64,000 nucleotides of DNA from CAVVXX01 sp052389895 (GCA_052389895.1 JBQTHM010000039.1:13878-77877); one strand, 5' to 3'; counted from the first letter of the stretch, positions 52,256-61,352 are shown. Numbers and translations: made by a program. Notes: a model not told the origin generated them from the sequence alone.

Positions 52256-52972
52256 ACGCCGTGCGGAAATCAGTTCGCCGTGCTTGGAGCAGTCCGGGGA
52301 GAGCAATTCCAGAATCGTTGGGACATGCGCCTCGGGCGGCGGCAGGGTTTCGGGTTCCTCTCCGGGAAAGGCTTGCGCGCGCATGCGCGTGCGCGTGGGG
52401 CCAGGATTGAACAAATTAACCCTCACCTTTGTGCCGTCGCATTCCCGGGCATAGGTCAATGCCATCGATTCCAGTGCGGCCTTGCTCACCGCGTAGCCGC
52501 CGAAGAACGGCTTGCTGGCGCGAGCAGCACCTGACGTCATGAACAGCACGCGCCCGGCATCCGATTGGCGCAGCAGCGGATCAAGCGAACGAATAAGCCG
52601 CCAGTTGGCCGTTACGTTCACTGCCAGCAGCTCGTCCCATATTTGCGGCGGCATGTGCGCCAGCGGCGTCACCTGTCCCAGCACGCCGGCATTGCCGAGC
52701 AACGCATCCAGCCTCCCCCAGCGCTCGAAGATTGCGGCGCCCAGGCGGTCAATGCCAGGTCCGTCCTTGAGATCGAGCGGCACCAGCGTGGCGCCACCAC
52801 CCGCCGCCTTGATTTCGTCGTCGAGCTCTTCGAGGGCGCCCACGGTGCGCGCGACCGCCACGACATGCGCGCCCGCCTTGCCCAGCGCCAGCGCGGCCGC
52901 GCGCCCAATCCCGCGCGACGCCCCGGTTACAAGTGCGATGCGGTCTTGAAAGGATTGGGAAGATGAAGGCAT
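52253..52972 (-). CDS. short-chain dehydrogenase/reductase
   Basis: A 239-residue NAD(P)-dependent oxidoreductase of the SDR family. The cofactor loop is TGASRGIG, followed by GNAGVLGQVTPL (variant of NNAG) and the catalytic Ser-Tyr-Lys in MTSGAARASKPFFGGYAVSKAAL. The C-terminal NLFNPGPTRTRMRAQAFPGE is like YciK-type SDRs. The substrate is not predictable. An upstream start at 52999 would put the ATG inside a family B repeat, so I use ATG 52972. Confidence 0.88.
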   Translation of the reverse strand: MPSSSQSFQDRIALVTGASRGIGRAAALALGKAGAHVVAVARTVGALEELDDEIKAAGGGATLVPLDLKDGPGIDRLGAAIFERWGRLDALLGNAGVLGQVTPLAHMPPQIWDELLAVNVTANWRLIRSLDPLLRQSDAGRVLFMTSGAARASKPFFGGYAVSKAALESMALTYARECDGTKVRVNLFNPGPTRTRMRAQAFPGEEPETLPPPEAHVPTILELLSPDCSKHGELISARR

Positions 52973-52994
52973 GGCCGGTTCTCTTACCCCAAAT

Positions 52995-53093
52995 GTCATG
53001 GCCCGCGAATGCGGGCCAACCAGGGTATGAAAGGCTAATTCTTCAGGAGCAGAGGCGCACCAGCCGGATGGCCCGCACTAGGCGGGCCATGAC
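52995..53093. repeat. family B palindromic repeat (BIME-like), copy 1
   Basis: A 99-bp element bounded by GTCATGGCCCGC and its exact complement GCGGGCCATGAC. Left hairpin: GGCCCGC-GAAT-GCGGGCC. Right hairpin: TGGCCCGC-ACTAG-GCGGGCCA. The spacer of about 45 bases is not palindromic. A second copy lies at 57706-57800. Confidence 0.8.
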
Positions 53094-53105
53094 AGCAAGG
53101 GGCCC

Positions 53106-54554
53106 TCAGGCTACTTCCGCCAGAAGCGACAGCTGGCGGTCGCGGGCGCCGCCGTTCGCGTCGGTGGGCTCGATGGGATAATCGCCAGAGAAGCAGGCGT
53201 CGCAGAATTGCGGCGCGTGCGCCTTGCGCCCCTCCTCGCCCACGGCGCGATAGAGGCCGTCCAAGGAAACGAAGGCGAGCGTATCGGCATTGATGAACTG
53301 CCGCATGCCTTCCAGCCCCAGCTTGTGCGCGAGCAAGTCCTGCTGGTTGGGCGTGTCCACGCCGTAGAAACAGGAGTGCGTGGTGGGCGGGCTGGCGATA
53401 CGGAAATGCACTTCCGTGGCGCCCGCCTCGCGCACCATTTCCACGATCTTCTTCGATGTGGTCCCGCGCACGATGGAGTCGTCCACCAGCACGACGCGCT
53501 TTCCCCTAAGTTTCTCGCGGTTGGCATTGTGCTTGAGCTTCACGCCCAAATGGCGGATGCGGTCGGAAGGCTCGATGAAGGTGCGGCCCACGTAGTGATT
53601 ACGGATGATGCCGAATTCGAAGGGAAGCCCGGAGGCCGCCGCATAGCCAAGCGCCGCGGGCACACCGGAATCCGGCACGGGAACGACGATGTCGGCGCTG
53701 GCGGGCGCCTCGCGGGCGAGTTCCTCGCCGATGCGCTTGCGCGCCTCATACACGTTCTGGCCCTCGACCATCGAGTCGGGCCGCGCGAAGTAGACGTATT
53801 CGAAAATGCAGAAGCGCCGCGGCTTGGGTGCGAACGGGTGCAGCGATTCAATTCCGTCCCTGGTGATCACCACCATCTCGCCTGGCTCCACGTCGCGCAC
53901 GAGGTGGGCCCCTATAATGTCGAGCGCGCAGGTTTCCGACGAAAGAATGTAAGCGTCGTCCAGTTTTCCGAGCGCCAGCGGGCGCACACCCCAGGGATCG
54001 CGCACGCCGATGAGCTTCTTGCTCGTCAGCGCCACCAGCGAGTATGCGCCCTGCACCTGCTTCAGCGCGTCGATCAGACGTTCCGTGATGGTGCCATAGG
54101 TGCTGCGCGCGGCCAGATGGATGATGGTTTCCGTGTCGGAGGTGGACTGGAAGATGGCGCCTTCGCGCACCAGCTCCTCGCGCAAGGCGCGGGCATTGGT
54201 CAGGTTTCCGTTGTGCGCGATTGCCAGCCCGCCGCTCGCCACGTCGGCGAACATGGGCTGAATGTTGCGCGCGGTTGACCCGCCTGTTGTCGAATAGCGC
54301 ACATGGCCAATGGCGTTTTCGCCCTTCAGCTTCGCCGTATGTCCGCTCTTGCCGAACACGTCGCCCACCAGGCCCAAATGGCGTTCGGCCGTAAAATGGG
54401 CGCCGTCGAAGGCCACGATGCCGGCCGATTCCTGGCCGCGGTGCTGAAGCGCGTGCAGGCCGAGCGCGGTCAGCGCGGGCGCATCCGCGTGCCCGAAAAC
54501 GCCAAAGACGCCGCATTCGTCATGCAGCTTGTCGGCTTCGTAGACGGTCGTCAT
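53106..54554 (-). CDS. purF: amidophosphoribosyltransferase
   Basis: A 482-residue enzyme for the first committed purine step. A 13-residue propeptide (MTTVYEADKLHDE) precedes the nucleophile C14 in CGVFGVFGH, so it is processed as in Bacillus. The Ntn glutaminase domain (to about residue 240) is followed by the phosphoribosyl domain with VVLVDDSIVRGTTSKKIV. Cys residues in RRFCIFEYVYF, HSCFYGVDTP and FCDACFSGDYP correspond to the [4Fe-4S] ligands of the Bacillus enzyme. The ATG overlaps the cvpA stop (ATGA); a longer frame is antisense-like and rejected. Confidence 0.96.
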   Translation of the reverse strand: MTTVYEADKLHDECGVFGVFGHADAPALTALGLHALQHRGQESAGIVAFDGAHFTAERHLGLVGDVFGKSGHTAKLKGENAIGHVRYSTTGGSTARNIQPMFADVASGGLAIAHNGNLTNARALREELVREGAIFQSTSDTETIIHLAARSTYGTITERLIDALKQVQGAYSLVALTSKKLIGVRDPWGVRPLALGKLDDAYILSSETCALDIIGAHLVRDVEPGEMVVITRDGIESLHPFAPKPRRFCIFEYVYFARPDSMVEGQNVYEARKRIGEELAREAPASADIVVPVPDSGVPAALGYAAASGLPFEFGIIRNHYVGRTFIEPSDRIRHLGVKLKHNANREKLRGKRVVLVDDSIVRGTTSKKIVEMVREAGATEVHFRIASPPTTHSCFYGVDTPNQQDLLAHKLGLEGMRQFINADTLAFVSLDGLYRAVGEEGRKAHAPQFCDACFSGDYPIEPTDANGGARDRQLSLLAEVA

Positions 54555-55195
54555 TGCGGGGAACCTTCGTCCCCTGTGGCCTCTATCAGCCTGTCTAGCG
54601 CGCGGCGTTCGCGCGCGCCATAGGTCTTTGCCGGCTTTTCCTTGGGCTCGATTTTGGCCGGATCGGTGGCTGTTTTCGCCGCCCAGTGTTCGCGCACCAC
54701 GTCGCCATTGCGGTCCGGCACCAGGCTCAGCAGAACGTCGCTCGTGCTCTGAATCAGCGGAAGCAGACGCGCGTGCGTGAGCCAGCCGGGGTGATCGCGC
54801 GTGGGCACAAGTGCGCTGAAGGCGATGTAGGCGAGGCCCACGATCACCAGACCGCGCCCCACGCCGAACACGAATCCCAGCGAGCGGTCCACCGGACCTA
54901 TATGCGACTGCTTGACGTTTTCGCCGAACCGGTGGCTGAGAAACGATATGGGAATCAAAACGATAAGAAAGATGATGGCGCCCGCAGCGAGCGCGGCGAG
55001 GCGCGGGCTGGCGACATAGTCTTCGACCAACGGCTGGAGCCAGGGATAGAAGCGCAGCGCCGAGTAGGCGGCGGCCACCCACGCCACAATCGAGAGCGTT
55101 TCCTGAATCAGCCCGCGCCACATGGCAAACAGCGCCGAAAACAGGATCACGCCGACGACGAGGATATCCAGAACTGTTACCGAAACCCCGTCCAT
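54551..55195 (-). CDS. cvpA: CvpA family membrane protein
   Basis: A 214-residue membrane protein with four helices (residues 8-28, 35-50, 66-86, 105-128) and a charged cytoplasmic C-terminal tail of about 70 residues ending GDEGSPQ. The FAMWRGLIQETLSIVAW motif is typical of CvpA, first known for colicin V production. Adjacent to and overlapping purF as in many proteobacteria. Its molecular role is not settled. Confidence 0.92.
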   Translation of the reverse strand: MDGVSVTVLDILVVGVILFSALFAMWRGLIQETLSIVAWVAAAYSALRFYPWLQPLVEDYVASPRLAALAAGAIIFLIVLIPISFLSHRFGENVKQSHIGPVDRSLGFVFGVGRGLVIVGLAYIAFSALVPTRDHPGWLTHARLLPLIQSTSDVLLSLVPDRNGDVVREHWAAKTATDPAKIEPKEKPAKTYGARERRALDRLIEATGDEGSPQ

Positions 55196-55237
55196 GATTC
55201 GGACTTTACCAGATTTCCTTTCTCGCGACGCGTACCG

Positions 55238-55618
55238 CTAGCGCTCGTTTTGCGGCAGTCCGTCGGCAATTTCGTAATAGTCGCCCTTCTGCGAAACGAA
55301 GATATGTATGGCCAAGCGCGTGCCAGTTGGCGCCTCAAAGGCGCCCATGCCGACACCGATGACGTCTTTCCCGATCGGATCCCAGAACAGCACTGAGCCG
55401 CAAATGGAACAGAATCCGCGGCGCACTTTTTCCGACGAGCGGAACCACGTGACCTTGTCTTCGCCATGCAGCGTGAGGGCCGCGCGTTTAACGTTGGTGG
55501 ACGCCCAATAGTGGCCCGACTGCTTGCGGCATTGAACGCAATGACAGGCGTCGGGCCCCTCGAGTTCATCTGCCACCTCGAAACTTACTGCGCCGCAAAG
55601 ACATGATCCCTTATGCAT
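55238..55618 (-). CDS. GFA (glutathione-dependent formaldehyde-activating-like) family protein
   Basis: A 126-residue zinc protein of the GFA/CENP-V fold. Zinc ligands are C6 and C8 (GSCLCGAV), C25, C27 and C30 (CHCVQCRK), C70 and C73 (GFCSICGS), which is the full family set. Formaldehyde-glutathione condensation is the name-giving activity, but many members have other or unknown roles. It begins 423 bases upstream of cvpA's start and is probably its own unit. Confidence 0.9.
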   Translation of the reverse strand: MHKGSCLCGAVSFEVADELEGPDACHCVQCRKQSGHYWASTNVKRAALTLHGEDKVTWFRSSEKVRRGFCSICGSVLFWDPIGKDVIGVGMGAFEAPTGTRLAIHIFVSQKGDYYEIADGLPQNER

Positions 55619-55640
55619 CTGTTCGTCCTATCGTCACTTT

Positions 55641-55804
55641 TCCTCCCCCGCCAGCAGGAGAGGTCGATCCTGCGAAGCGCAGCGGAGCAGGATCGGGCGG
55701 GGGGACAAGGGCGCTTCCGTTCCTGCGGCTTTTGGAATTTCCCCCCACCCGAAAAATCTCGCTGCGCTTGATTTTTCGACCTCCCCCGTAAACGGGGGAG
55801 GAAA
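55641..55804. repeat. family A palindromic repeat with two variable stems
   Basis: The block fills the gap between radA and the GFA gene. It contains TCCTCCCCCG at the left and CCTCCCCCGTAAACGGGGGAGG at the right, with two quite different variable stems: GATCCTGC..GCAGGATC around 55674-55704 and AAAAATC..GATTTTT around 55752-55777. Runs of GGGGGG and CCCCCC border each stem. Confidence 0.75.
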
Positions 55805-55808
55805 CCCT

Positions 55809-57173
55809 CTAATCTGCACCGCCCAACACCGTCGTCAGCTCGCGCACATCGGAGATTGCTTTCAAGGCAATCGCCGAGCCTTCCGCTTTTGTCCCTTTGG
55901 GCACTAACGCCGTCTTAAACCCGAGCTTGGCGGCTTCTTTGAGCCGCGCGTCGCCTTGCGGCGTGGGGCGCACGTCGCCCGAGAGGCTCACCTCGCCGAA
56001 AACCACGCAGTCATTGGGCAGCGCCTTGCCGGTGTAGGAAGACACCAGCGCCGCCGCCGCCGCCAGATCCGCCGCGGGCTCGCCCACTTTCAGGCCGCCT
56101 GCAACGTTCAGATAAATGTCCTGGCCGGAAATCCCGAGGCCCGCGCGCGCATCGAGCACGGCTAGCACCATGGAGAGCCTTCCTGCATCCCAGCCCACTA
56201 CGGCGCGGCGCGGGCTTCCATAGCTGGCTGCGGCAACGAGGGCCTGGATTTCCACCAGAATGGGCCGCGTGCCCTCGACGCCTGCGAAGATGGCGGTGCC
56301 CGGCGCGCGCGCCGAGCGGTCGCCCAGGAACAGGGCCGAGGGATTCTCTACTTCTGTCAGGCCCCTCCCCGTCATCTCGAACACACCGATTTCGTCTGTG
56401 GCGCCGAAGCGGTTTTTCACCGCGCGCAAAATGCGGAAGTGGTGTCCGCGTTCGCCTTCGAAATAAAGCACGGCGTCCACCAGATGCTCGACCGCTTTGG
56501 GCCCCGCGATCTGCCCTTCCTTGGTGACATGGCCAACCAGCAGCAGCGCCGCGCCCGAACCCTTGGCATAGCGCACGAGGTCGTGCGTGGCCGTGCGCAC
56601 CTGGGCGATCGTACCCGGCGCCGCTTCCAGCGACGACGTCCAGATCGTCTGGATGGAGTCGATGGCGAGCATGCCGGGCGTAGGCGCTACATTGATCGTC
56701 GTCAGAATATCCTCGACGCAGGTGGCGGAGCCGAGTTGCGCCGGCGCGGATGCCACGCCAAGCCGGCCTGCGCGCAGTCGCACCTGCGCCAGCGCTTCTT
56801 CGCCCGAGATGTAGACGGCCTTGCCGCCGTGGGAGGCGTAGGAGGCGAGCGCCTGAAGAATGAGTGTGGATTTGCCCACGCCCGGATCGCCGCCCACGAG
56901 CAACGCCGAGCCCGGCACCAATCCCCCGCCCGTAACGCGATCGAATTCGGCGATGCCCGTTGCGCGCCGCGCGGGCTCGACGGCCTTCGACGTCAATCCT
57001 TCCAGCGCGAAAGGGCGACCCTTGGCTGGCTTGCGCGCGGACGACCCCATCGGCGGTCCGCCAGCTTCTTCACTGAGCGAATTCCACGCGCCGCACGCGT
57101 CACACTTCCCCACCCATTTGGAATAGGAGGTGCCGCAAGATTGGCAGACATATTGAATCGCAAGCTTGGCCAT
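55809..57173 (-). CDS. radA: DNA repair protein RadA (Sms)
   Basis: A 454-residue RecA-related protein that promotes branch migration. A four-Cys zinc finger at C10, C13, C24 and C27 is followed by the ATPase core with Walker A GGDPGVGKSTL, the RadA-specific KNRFGATDEIG motif and a C-terminal Lon-protease-like domain (LPNDCVVFGEVSLSGDVR). I take ATG 57173 (MAKLAIQYVCQSCG); the same frame is open to 57713 but that part has no family similarity and would overlap the opposite-strand gene. Confidence 0.95.
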   Translation of the reverse strand: MAKLAIQYVCQSCGTSYSKWVGKCDACGAWNSLSEEAGGPPMGSSARKPAKGRPFALEGLTSKAVEPARRATGIAEFDRVTGGGLVPGSALLVGGDPGVGKSTLILQALASYASHGGKAVYISGEEALAQVRLRAGRLGVASAPAQLGSATCVEDILTTINVAPTPGMLAIDSIQTIWTSSLEAAPGTIAQVRTATHDLVRYAKGSGAALLLVGHVTKEGQIAGPKAVEHLVDAVLYFEGERGHHFRILRAVKNRFGATDEIGVFEMTGRGLTEVENPSALFLGDRSARAPGTAIFAGVEGTRPILVEIQALVAAASYGSPRRAVVGWDAGRLSMVLAVLDARAGLGISGQDIYLNVAGGLKVGEPAADLAAAAALVSSYTGKALPNDCVVFGEVSLSGDVRPTPQGDARLKEAAKLGFKTALVPKGTKAEGSAIALKAISDVRELTTVLGGAD

Positions 57174-57245
57174 GAGCCCGCTTATAGCACGGGCGCGAGT
57201 GCGGCCCGGCTGGTGCGGGCGTTGGACCACGGCTAGCTTCGGAAA

Positions 57246-57647
57246 ATGGATGTGGATTCGCTGGCTCTGGCGCGCGCGGCCGAGCTGCTGGCTGCCATCG
57301 GCTTTCTGGTGACGGGGATTTCGCACATCGTGCAGCCCCGCGCCTGGGTAGAGTTTTTCATTTCGCTGCGGAACAAGGGCCGCGTCGGCATATTCGTCAA
57401 CGCATTTATCCACTTTAATTTCGGCGCCCTTCTCGTAGCCTTTCATAATGTTTGGTCGTGGCCGCGCATCGGACTCACGCTGATCGGCTGGGCGTTTGTT
57501 GTGAAAGGCACGCTCTCTTTTATCGCGCCGCACATCGCCATGCTGAGCCTCAACCGCGTACGCCCCGAGCGCGCGTGGGAATTTCAAGTGGCGGGTGCCT
57601 TCAGCGTGTTGCTGGCTGCCGGATGTTTTTACTTGTGGGCGCTTTGA
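57246..57647 (+). CDS. small four-helix membrane protein
   Basis: A 133-residue protein with four predicted membrane segments (about 10-28, 50-66, 75-97, 112-131) and a conserved-looking ISHIVQPRAWVEFFISLRNKG loop. The family is not recognised. It starts 73 bases from the divergent radA start. The arrangement of helices and the His/Trp residues HFNFGALLVAFHNVW could bind haem, but this is speculation. Confidence 0.7.
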   Translation: MDVDSLALARAAELLAAIGFLVTGISHIVQPRAWVEFFISLRNKGRVGIFVNAFIHFNFGALLVAFHNVWSWPRIGLTLIGWAFVVKGTLSFIAPHIAMLSLNRVRPERAWEFQVAGAFSVLLAAGCFYLWAL

Positions 57648-57705
57648 TCGAAGCCATGATCGATACCAAAATCTACCCTCCACTTGAGGGAGGGCGAAAA
57701 ACCCG

Positions 57706-57800
57706 ATTGTCATGGCCCGCGAATGCGGGCCAGCCAGGTGACGCCCCCGCGATTGTGGCCTTCACAACCTGGGTCACCCGCATTCGCGGGTGAAGACAAT
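57706..57800. repeat. family B palindromic repeat (BIME-like), copy 2
   Basis: Outer inverted repeat ATTGTC/GACAAT encloses the hairpins GGCCCGC-GAAT-GCGGGCC and TCACCCGC-ATTC-GCGGGTGA. The left hairpin is identical to that of the copy at 52995. A partial family A hairpin CCCTC-CACTT-GAGGG lies just upstream at 57676-57690, which suggests the two families land in the same places. Confidence 0.8.
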
Positions 57801-57804
57801 TGAA

Positions 57805-60012
57805 TTAAGCGGCGCTCTTCTCCGGGGCGAAGCGGGCGTAGAAGGTGTCGCCCTTCGCCGCCATTTCGCGCAGCAGTTTGTTTGGCCTGAAGCGGGGGCC
57901 GTATTTCTTGGCGAGGGATTCGCAGCGGGAGACGAAGGTGGCGGCGCCCACTGTGTCGATGTAGGAGAGCGGCCCGCCGGTGAAAGGCGCGAAGCCCCAG
58001 CCCAAAATCGCGCCTACGTCGGCGTCGCGCGGGTCGGTGACTACGCCTTCCTCGAGGGCGCGCGCGGCCTCGAGCGCCTGCACAGTGAGAAAGCGTAGCT
58101 TGAGCTCGTCGGTGAAGGGCAGAATCTCGCGCGGGCCGAAATCCTTTTGCCACTTGCCGCCGCCGTATGAGAACAGCTCAGGCCACAGGCGCACGCGCTT
58201 GCCCCGCTCGTCGTAATCGTAGAAGCCCTTCTTCGCCTTGGATCCCGGCCGGCCGTTTTTTTCCACCACCCACGACAGGAATTCCTCCGCAGGCAACGAC
58301 TTGTCCTGATGCAGCACTTCCTTGCGCGTGGCCGACATGATTTTCAGCGCGGTTTCCACGCCCACCGAATCCGTCACCTCCAGCGGCCCCATGGGCATGC
58401 CGGACATGCGGCCCGCATTCTCGATGAGGGCGGGTGAGACTCGCTCGCCGATCATCTCGAGGCCCTCATTCACATAGGTCATGAACACGCGGCTGGTGTA
58501 GAAGCCGCGCGCGTCGTTCACCACGATCGGAGTCTTCTTGATCTGCCTCACGTAATCGATGGCGGTGGCGAGCGCGCGAGGGGATGTTTTCTTGCCCACA
58601 ATGATCTCCACCAGCGCCATTTTCTCCACCGGCGAGAAGAAATGGATGCCGATGAAGTTTTCGGGCCGCGCGCTCGCCTCGGCCAAACCGGTGATGGGCA
58701 GCGTCGAGGTGTTGGAGCCGAAGATGCAGGCGGGCTTGGTGACCGCGCCGGTTTTCTTGGTGACATCCGCCTTGATGGCGCGGTCCTCGAACACGGCTTC
58801 GATGACAAGATCGGCGTCCTTCAGCGCGACGAAGTCGGTGACCGGCTTTATGCGCGCCAGAACTTCCGCCTTCTTTTCCGGCGTCGCGCGCCCGCGGCCG
58901 ACCTCGTAATCCATCAGCTTGGCCGCGTGATCCTTGCCCGCGTTGGCGCGCTCCATCGTGGTGTCGAGCAGCACCACATCCATTCCGGCCCGCGCCGAAA
59001 CATAGGCGATGCCCGATCCCATGAGCCCCGCGCCCAGAACGCCCAGCGTTTTCACCGTGGCCGGCGCTTCCGACTCGGGCCGGCGCGCGCCCTTGCCGAG
59101 TTCCTGCATCGAGATGAAGAGCGTGCGCACCATGTTGCGCGCGGAAGGCTGCATGAGCAGCCTGGTGAAATAGCGTGCCTCCACCTTCAGCGCGTTGTCG
59201 ATATCGAGCAGCAGGCCCTCGTACACGCAGGACATGATGTAGGCTTGCGCGGGATAATTGTCGTAGGTCTGCTTGCGCAGCATGGCGTTGCCCACGGTGA
59301 AACCCTGGCTGCCGCCCGTGGAATACGGCCCGCCGCCCGGAATGCGGAAATCGGGGCGGTCCCAGGGCTGCACCGCATTGGGCGACTCCTTCAGCCATTT
59401 TTTGGCTTCGGCAATGAGCGAAGCCGCCGGCGCGAGCTTGTGCACGAGGCGCAGGCCCAGCGCTTCCTGCGGGCTCACGCGCTTGCCTTCGGTCATCAGG
59501 AGCAGCGCCGATTGCGCGCCGATCAGGCGGGGCAGCCGCTGCGTGCCGCCGCCGCCGGGTAAGAGGCCGAGCCGCGCTTCGGGCAGGCCGAGCTGGATTT
59601 TCGGATTATCGGCCACGAGGCGGTAATGGCAGGCGAGCGTCACCTCGAAGCCGCCGCCCAGCGCAAGGCCATTGATCGTCGCCACCACCGGTTTGCCGCA
59701 GGTCTCCAGGCGGCGGAATATCGCGTGCCACTTGTTCATCATGGCGAGAATGGCGCGCGCGTTTTCGGGCGACTCGTGACCGGCGACGGCGGCCATCTCG
59801 TCCAGATCGGCGCCGGCGCAAAAGGCGTTGTCCTTGCCCGAGGTGAGAATGACGCCTTTTACCGACGCATCACTCGCAATTTTTTCGACGTCCTGTCCAA
59901 GTTCCGTGATGGCCGCGGACGAGACCACGTTCATGGTGCGGCCCGGCATGTCCCAAGTCAGCGTGACGATGCCGTCGGCGTCTTGGTCCCATTTGAAATT
60001 GGCGAGGTTCAT
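57805..60012 (-). CDS. multifunctional fatty-acid oxidation protein (enoyl-CoA hydratase/3-hydroxyacyl-CoA dehydrogenase)
   Basis: A 735-residue FadJ/FadB-alpha-type protein carrying out two steps of beta-oxidation. The N-terminal crotonase domain (1-200) includes the oxyanion loops FCAGADLDEMA and NGLALGGGFEVTLA, plus catalytic Glu in LGLPEARLGLLPGGGGTQRLPR. The NAD domain begins LGVLGAGLMGSGIAYVSARAG near residue 327. The dehydrogenase signature FIGIHFFSPVEKMALVE follows, then two C-terminal helical domains. The RBS (AGAGGGGG) lies inside the family A repeat upstream. The thiolase gene is next upstream. Confidence 0.94.
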   Translation of the reverse strand: MNLANFKWDQDADGIVTLTWDMPGRTMNVVSSAAITELGQDVEKIASDASVKGVILTSGKDNAFCAGADLDEMAAVAGHESPENARAILAMMNKWHAIFRRLETCGKPVVATINGLALGGGFEVTLACHYRLVADNPKIQLGLPEARLGLLPGGGGTQRLPRLIGAQSALLLMTEGKRVSPQEALGLRLVHKLAPAASLIAEAKKWLKESPNAVQPWDRPDFRIPGGGPYSTGGSQGFTVGNAMLRKQTYDNYPAQAYIMSCVYEGLLLDIDNALKVEARYFTRLLMQPSARNMVRTLFISMQELGKGARRPESEAPATVKTLGVLGAGLMGSGIAYVSARAGMDVVLLDTTMERANAGKDHAAKLMDYEVGRGRATPEKKAEVLARIKPVTDFVALKDADLVIEAVFEDRAIKADVTKKTGAVTKPACIFGSNTSTLPITGLAEASARPENFIGIHFFSPVEKMALVEIIVGKKTSPRALATAIDYVRQIKKTPIVVNDARGFYTSRVFMTYVNEGLEMIGERVSPALIENAGRMSGMPMGPLEVTDSVGVETALKIMSATRKEVLHQDKSLPAEEFLSWVVEKNGRPGSKAKKGFYDYDERGKRVRLWPELFSYGGGKWQKDFGPREILPFTDELKLRFLTVQALEAARALEEGVVTDPRDADVGAILGWGFAPFTGGPLSYIDTVGAATFVSRCESLAKKYGPRFRPNKLLREMAAKGDTFYARFAPEKSAA

Positions 60013-60124
60013 GGGCCCCCTCTGCGCGCTGACGCGCGCACCTCCCCCAGAGGGGGAGGATGAATTGCGTTGTTATCCTCCCCCGTTGGGGGAGGTGCCG
60101 AGCGCAGCGAGGCAGAGGGGGCCC
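60013..60124. repeat. family A palindromic repeat between thiolase and FadJ-like genes
   Basis: Outer arms GGGCCCCCTCTGC and GCAGAGGGGGCCC are exact complements. Inside are CTGCGCGC/GCGCGCA, CCTCCCCCAGAGGGGGAGG, CCTCCCCCGTTGGGGGAGG and GCCGAGCGCAGCGAGGC. It separates two genes of the same strand and begins directly at the FadJ-like start codon. Confidence 0.85.
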
Positions 60125-60133
60125 GCATCGCCA

Positions 60134-61339
60134 TCACACCCTCTCAATTATCGTCGCGGTGCCCATGCCAGCGCCGATGCAGAGCGTGACGAGGCCGGTG
60201 GTGAGATTGCGCCGCTCCATTTCGTCGAGCAGCGTGCCCAGGATCATCGCCCCTGTGGCGCCCAGCGGATGGCCCATGGCGATGGCGCCGCCGTTCACGT
60301 TCACCTTGGCGGGATCGAGATTCATCTCGCGCAGGTAGTGCAGCACGACGGCGGCAAACGCCTCGTTCATTTCCACGAGTTCGATGTCGCCGATGGTCAT
60401 GCCCGCGCGTTTCAAAACTTTCCGGTTCACGTCGGCGGGGCCGGTGAGCATGATCGCGGGCTCGGAGCCGATGGAGGCGAAGGCCTTCACGCGCGCGCGC
60501 GGTTTCTTTCCCAGAGCCGCGCCCATCTCCTTGGTGCCCAGCAGCACGGCCGAGGCGCCGTCCACGATGCCCGACGAATTGCCCGCCGTGTGCACGTGGT
60601 TGATGGCTTCCATCTGCGGATAACGCTGGATCGCCACCGCATCGAAGCCGAGCTCGCCTAGCTGCGCGAAAGACGCCTTCAGCGCGCCCAGCGACTGCAT
60701 GTTGCTGTCGGGGCGCGGGTGTTCGTCGTGGTCGAGCAGTGTCTGGCCGAGCTTGTCCTTCACCGCGATGACGGAATTCTTGAAATAGCCGTTCTTCCAC
60801 GCATTCGCCGTGCGGCGCTGGCTCTCCACCGCATAGGCGTCCACATCGGCGCGGGAATAGCCGTCGAGCGTGGCGATGAGATCGGCGGAAATCCCCTGCG
60901 GCATGAAATAGGTGCTGAGCGCCACTTCCGGATCGGTGGGCCAGGCGCCGCCCGAGGCGCCGATCGCCACGCGGCTCATCGACTCCACGCCGCCGCCGAT
61001 GCCGAGATCCGACTGCCCCGACATGATCTGGCCCGCGATCATGTTGCAGGCCTCGAGGCCGCTCGCACAGAAGCGGTTGATCTGCACGCCGGGCACGCTG
61101 AAGTCGTAGCCTGCGTTTATCAGGCCCGCGCGCGCGATGTTGGAGCCCTGCTCGCCCACGGGATCGACGCAGCCCAGGATCACGTCGTCGAGTTTGGTCG
61201 TATCCAGTTCGTTCCTGTCGCGGATCGCCTGCAACGTCTGCGTGACCAGCTCGATGGCCGTCACCGTGTGCAGCGCGCCGTCTTTCTTGCCCCGCCCCCT
61301 CGGCGTGCGCACCGCGTCGTAGATGTAGCAGTCGGTCAT
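60134..61339 (-). CDS. acetyl-CoA C-acyltransferase (thiolase)
   Basis: A 401-residue thiolase, the last step of beta-oxidation. The nucleophilic Cys is in NRFCASGLEA (about residue 90), with NEAFAAV, NGGAIAMGHPLGATGA (His) and the second Cys in LCIGAGMGTA near the C-terminus. Length and motifs fit FadA/AtoB-like enzymes. Positioned between the FadJ-like protein and an acyl-CoA dehydrogenase, so degradation is the likely direction. Confidence 0.94.
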   Translation of the reverse strand: MTDCYIYDAVRTPRGRGKKDGALHTVTAIELVTQTLQAIRDRNELDTTKLDDVILGCVDPVGEQGSNIARAGLINAGYDFSVPGVQINRFCASGLEACNMIAGQIMSGQSDLGIGGGVESMSRVAIGASGGAWPTDPEVALSTYFMPQGISADLIATLDGYSRADVDAYAVESQRRTANAWKNGYFKNSVIAVKDKLGQTLLDHDEHPRPDSNMQSLGALKASFAQLGELGFDAVAIQRYPQMEAINHVHTAGNSSGIVDGASAVLLGTKEMGAALGKKPRARVKAFASIGSEPAIMLTGPADVNRKVLKRAGMTIGDIELVEMNEAFAAVVLHYLREMNLDPAKVNVNGGAIAMGHPLGATGAMILGTLLDEMERRNLTTGLVTLCIGAGMGTATIIERV

Positions 61340-61352
61340 TTGTTTCCTTACC

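Noticed and set aside
52995..52999. ATG at 52999 as the start of the SDR gene
   Set aside because: The codon lies inside the terminal repeat of a family B element and the extra residues are not part of the SDR fold; ATG 52972 is preferred.
55809..57713. 634-residue version of RadA
   Set aside because: The N-terminal 180 residues have no RadA similarity and overlap a gene on the other strand; the zinc finger begins at ATG 57173.
58642..59562. 306-codon forward frame
   Set aside because: Antisense to the FadJ-like gene and made of Arg/Gly/Ala-rich sequence typical of GC-rich shadows.
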